Shown here piece after piece: positions 62,687-64,000 of a stretch of 64,000 nt of DNA; the stretch's first letter is position 1, and every line of letters begins with the position of its first letter. This DNA is from Veillonella tobetsuensis (GTDB lineage Bacteria > Bacillota > Negativicutes > Veillonellales > Veillonellaceae): NCBI RefSeq assembly GCF_001078375.1, contig NZ_BBXI01000009.1:248001-312000 (forward strand), written 5' to 3'. Under the pieces are notes generated by a model. The model saw only the letters and a list, made by a program, of their open reading frames with translations. It did not search any database and was not told the DNA's origin. A program made the translations under genes and the position numbers.

Positions 62687-63178
62687 TTGCGGATAGGAGT
62701 TTGCCCAGGAAGTTTTGATCCCGTAACAAATGGTCATGTTGACATTTTTGAACGTGGTAGTCGTTTAGTCGATAAGTTAATTATCGCAGTGAGTTCAAAT
62801 CCTAATAAGAATTCACTGTTTACTATGGAAGAACGCGTTGAAATGATACGAAATTCTGTCAAACATATTCCTAATGTAGAAATCGACTGTACTGGTGGAT
62901 TACTCAATGATTATGTTAAATCTAAGAATGCAACTATCATCATTCGTGGTCTTAGAGCACTTAGCGATTTTGAGTATGAATTCCAACGTGCTTTGTTTGC
63001 TAAGTATTTAGATGATGACATTGAAACAGTGTTTATTATGACGAATAATAAATATTCTTTTGTAAGCTCAACAGGGATTCGTGAGCTAGCCAAATTTGGT
63101 GGTAAATTGGAAGGACTTGTTCCTGACGATGTAAAGATTAAATTAGAAAAACGTTTTAACATCGATGGTAATGAATAA
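62687..63178 (+). CDS. coaD: phosphopantetheine adenylyltransferase
   Basis: Fourth step of coenzyme A synthesis. The 163-residue protein starts MRIGVCPGSFDPVTNGHVD (T/HxGH-type motif) and has IIRGLRALSDFEYEFQ and the ISSTG-R equivalent FVSSTGIRELAKFGG. Start chosen at TTG 62687, eight bases after AAAGGAG; upstream in-frame GTG at 62669 overlaps rsmD. The terminal kinase of the pathway, coaE, is at 6019. Confidence 0.95.
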   Translation: MRIGVCPGSFDPVTNGHVDIFERGSRLVDKLIIAVSSNPNKNSLFTMEERVEMIRNSVKHIPNVEIDCTGGLLNDYVKSKNATIIIRGLRALSDFEYEFQRALFAKYLDDDIETVFIMTNNKYSFVSSTGIRELAKFGGKLEGLVPDDVKIKLEKRFNIDGNE

Positions 63179-63192
63179 TAGGAGTGAATTGT

Positions 63193-63657
63193 ATGAAAAC
63201 AGAAAAATTACTTGAAGATTTAGAGGTTCTTATTGAATCCAGCAGCCGTATTCCTATGACTACAAAACGCATGGTTGAAGAGGATGAAATTATGCGTATT
63301 ATCGATGCTATCCAAGAATCTTTGCCGCTTGAGCTCGATGAATCTCGTCGTATTGTAGCTGAAAAAGATAAAGTATTAGCTGATGCTCAACGTCAAGCTG
63401 ATACATTAATTGATCAAGCTAAAGACTATATTGCTAAATTGACAGCTGAAAGTGAACTTGTTAAACAAGCTCAAGAACAAGCTAATCAAATTATCAATGC
63501 AGCAAACCAATCCTCTGAAGAGTTAAAATCTAGTTCTATTCAATATGCTGGTGATGTATTGAAATATGTAGAAAATAACTTAGAAAAAACTTTGGAAAGC
63601 CTTCGTCAAAACCGTGAAAGCTTGCAACAAAGTGAACAAAAAGCTGAAAATCAATAA
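63193..63657 (+). CDS. coiled-coil protein, probable ATPase-stalk/DivIVA-like
   Basis: A 154-residue, highly charged alpha-helical protein with no membrane segment. Residues 10-50 contain a conserved-looking opening (LEDLEVLIESSSRIPMTTKR, then EIMRIIDAIQESLP) followed by a long coiled coil to the end, rich in Q, E, A and K. Such proteins follow coaD in Negativicutes and Clostridia and are often labelled ATPase or DivIVA-like without proof. Start at ATG 63193, eight bases after AGGAG. Function unknown. Confidence 0.75.
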   Translation: MKTEKLLEDLEVLIESSSRIPMTTKRMVEEDEIMRIIDAIQESLPLELDESRRIVAEKDKVLADAQRQADTLIDQAKDYIAKLTAESELVKQAQEQANQIINAANQSSEELKSSSIQYAGDVLKYVENNLEKTLESLRQNRESLQQSEQKAENQ

Positions 63658-63706
63658 AAGCTAACATTATAATCTGATTGTATTATAGTGACGGTTACAT
63701 AAAAGG

Positions 63707-63734
63707 GCCCCGATAGATTTCTATCGGGGCTTTT
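63707..63734. terminator. bidirectional terminator at the end of the coiled-coil gene and rqcH
   Basis: GCCCCGATAG (63707-63716), ATTT loop, CTATCGGGGC (63721-63730), with A and T runs on the two sides. Confidence 0.9.
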
Positions 63735-63735
63735 C

Positions 63736-64000
63736 TTATTCCTCATACATAGGTGGTTTTTCTGGTTCAACAATCATTGTTTGATGTGTATTAAAAATGA
63801 CAAAGCCTAAAGGTGATTTAGGAGGCTTTTTAATATTTTTAATATATGTGTAGTCTACGGGTACCTTTGATGTATGACGGGCTTTACTAAAATAAGCTGC
63901 ATATTTAGCTACTTGTGAGATAAGCATATCATCTGCATCATTATTGGTTCGTAAAATAAGGTGTGATCCTTGAACATCCTGTGTATGGAACCATAAATCA
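63736..64000 (-). CDS. rqcH: RqcH/NFACT family protein, C-terminal end (partial at right edge)
   Basis: The minus-strand frame is open to the window edge and gives about 87 residues. It opens with DLWFHTQDVQGSHLILR, then AKYAAYFSKAR, VPVDYTYIKNIKKPP and a C-terminal proline-rich tail, the NFACT-R domain pattern. RqcH adds alanine tails to stalled nascent chains on the 50S subunit during ribosome quality control; older labels call it fibronectin-binding protein. The rest lies outside the window. Confidence 0.9.
   Translation of the reverse strand, partial: DLWFHTQDVQGSHLILRTNNDADDMLISQVAKYAAYFSKARHTSKVPVDYTYIKNIKKPPKSPLGFVIFNTHQTMIVEPEKPPMYEE

Overview
The window reads as a chromosomal core-genome segment of a low-GC Negativicutes bacterium, most likely Veillonella. 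The base composition and codon use are AT-rich and Firmicute-like. The gene order is Firmicute (rimP-nusA-rnpM-rplGA-infB-rbfA, ftsEX, comF...raiA-secA-prfB, scpAB-rluB, cmk-plsC-ispH/rpsA). Yet the cell-surface genes are those of a diderm: a phosphoethanolamine transferase, and CsaB, which fits the SLH-type tethering of outer-membrane proteins in this class. The assignment rests on family recognition by eye; no database search was possible. Nearly all genes lie on the + strand. Only an HD-GYP gene, a phosphoethanolamine transferase and the RqcH tail at the right edge are on the minus strand.

Layout. 1-2.8 kb: tail of a DUF2828 gene, a Nudix hydrolase, deoB and rpsT. 2.8-3.35 kb: a GC-richer, strongly folded intergenic stretch of unknown nature. 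3.35-7.9 kb: polA, coaE, a lytic transglycosylase and an unrecognised protein. 7.9-19.6 kb: one long translation/RNA operon (rimP to ribF) that runs on into a chorismate mutase-shikimate kinase fusion, recD2 and a comF gene with a terminator-like hairpin inside its coding sequence. 19.6-25 kb: HD-GYP gene, a structured RNA best explained as the raiA-motif RNA, a glutamine-type ABC transporter, a cold-shock gene and raiA/hpf. 25-32.5 kb: secA, prfB (with a +1 frameshift site that carries UAA instead of UGA), LmeA-like, DUF5693 and csaB. 32.5-39.9 kb: split transketolase, ftsE-ftsX-M23 peptidase-ctpA, obgE and yhbY. 39.9-49.5 kb: proBA, a hidden small membrane ORF, nadD-yqeK-LCP-rsfS, cvfB, trkA-trkH and an MBL hydrolase. 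49.5-50 kb: five tRNA genes (Asp, Phe, Gly, Cys, Leu) with their own promoter and terminator. 50-59 kb: DUF523, phosphoethanolamine transferase, scpA-scpB-rluB, a flavoprotein, cmk, plsC and an IspH-S1 fusion. 59-64 kb: der, plsY, gpsA, rsmD, coaD, a coiled-coil protein and the end of rqcH.

The genes are mostly housekeeping: ribosome maturation and translation, cofactor synthesis (CoA, NAD, FAD), cell-wall remodelling at division (FtsEX with a catalytically intact M23 enzyme), phospholipid synthesis (PlsC, PlsY, GpsA) and potassium uptake. I saw no CRISPR array, insertion sequence, prophage or toxin-antitoxin locus. The points most worth a second look are the raiA RNA locus, the unassigned folded region before polA, the UAA-type prfB frameshift site, the shikimate kinase fusion that lacks a normally conserved arginine, the hairpin inside comF, and the small ORF between proA and nadD.
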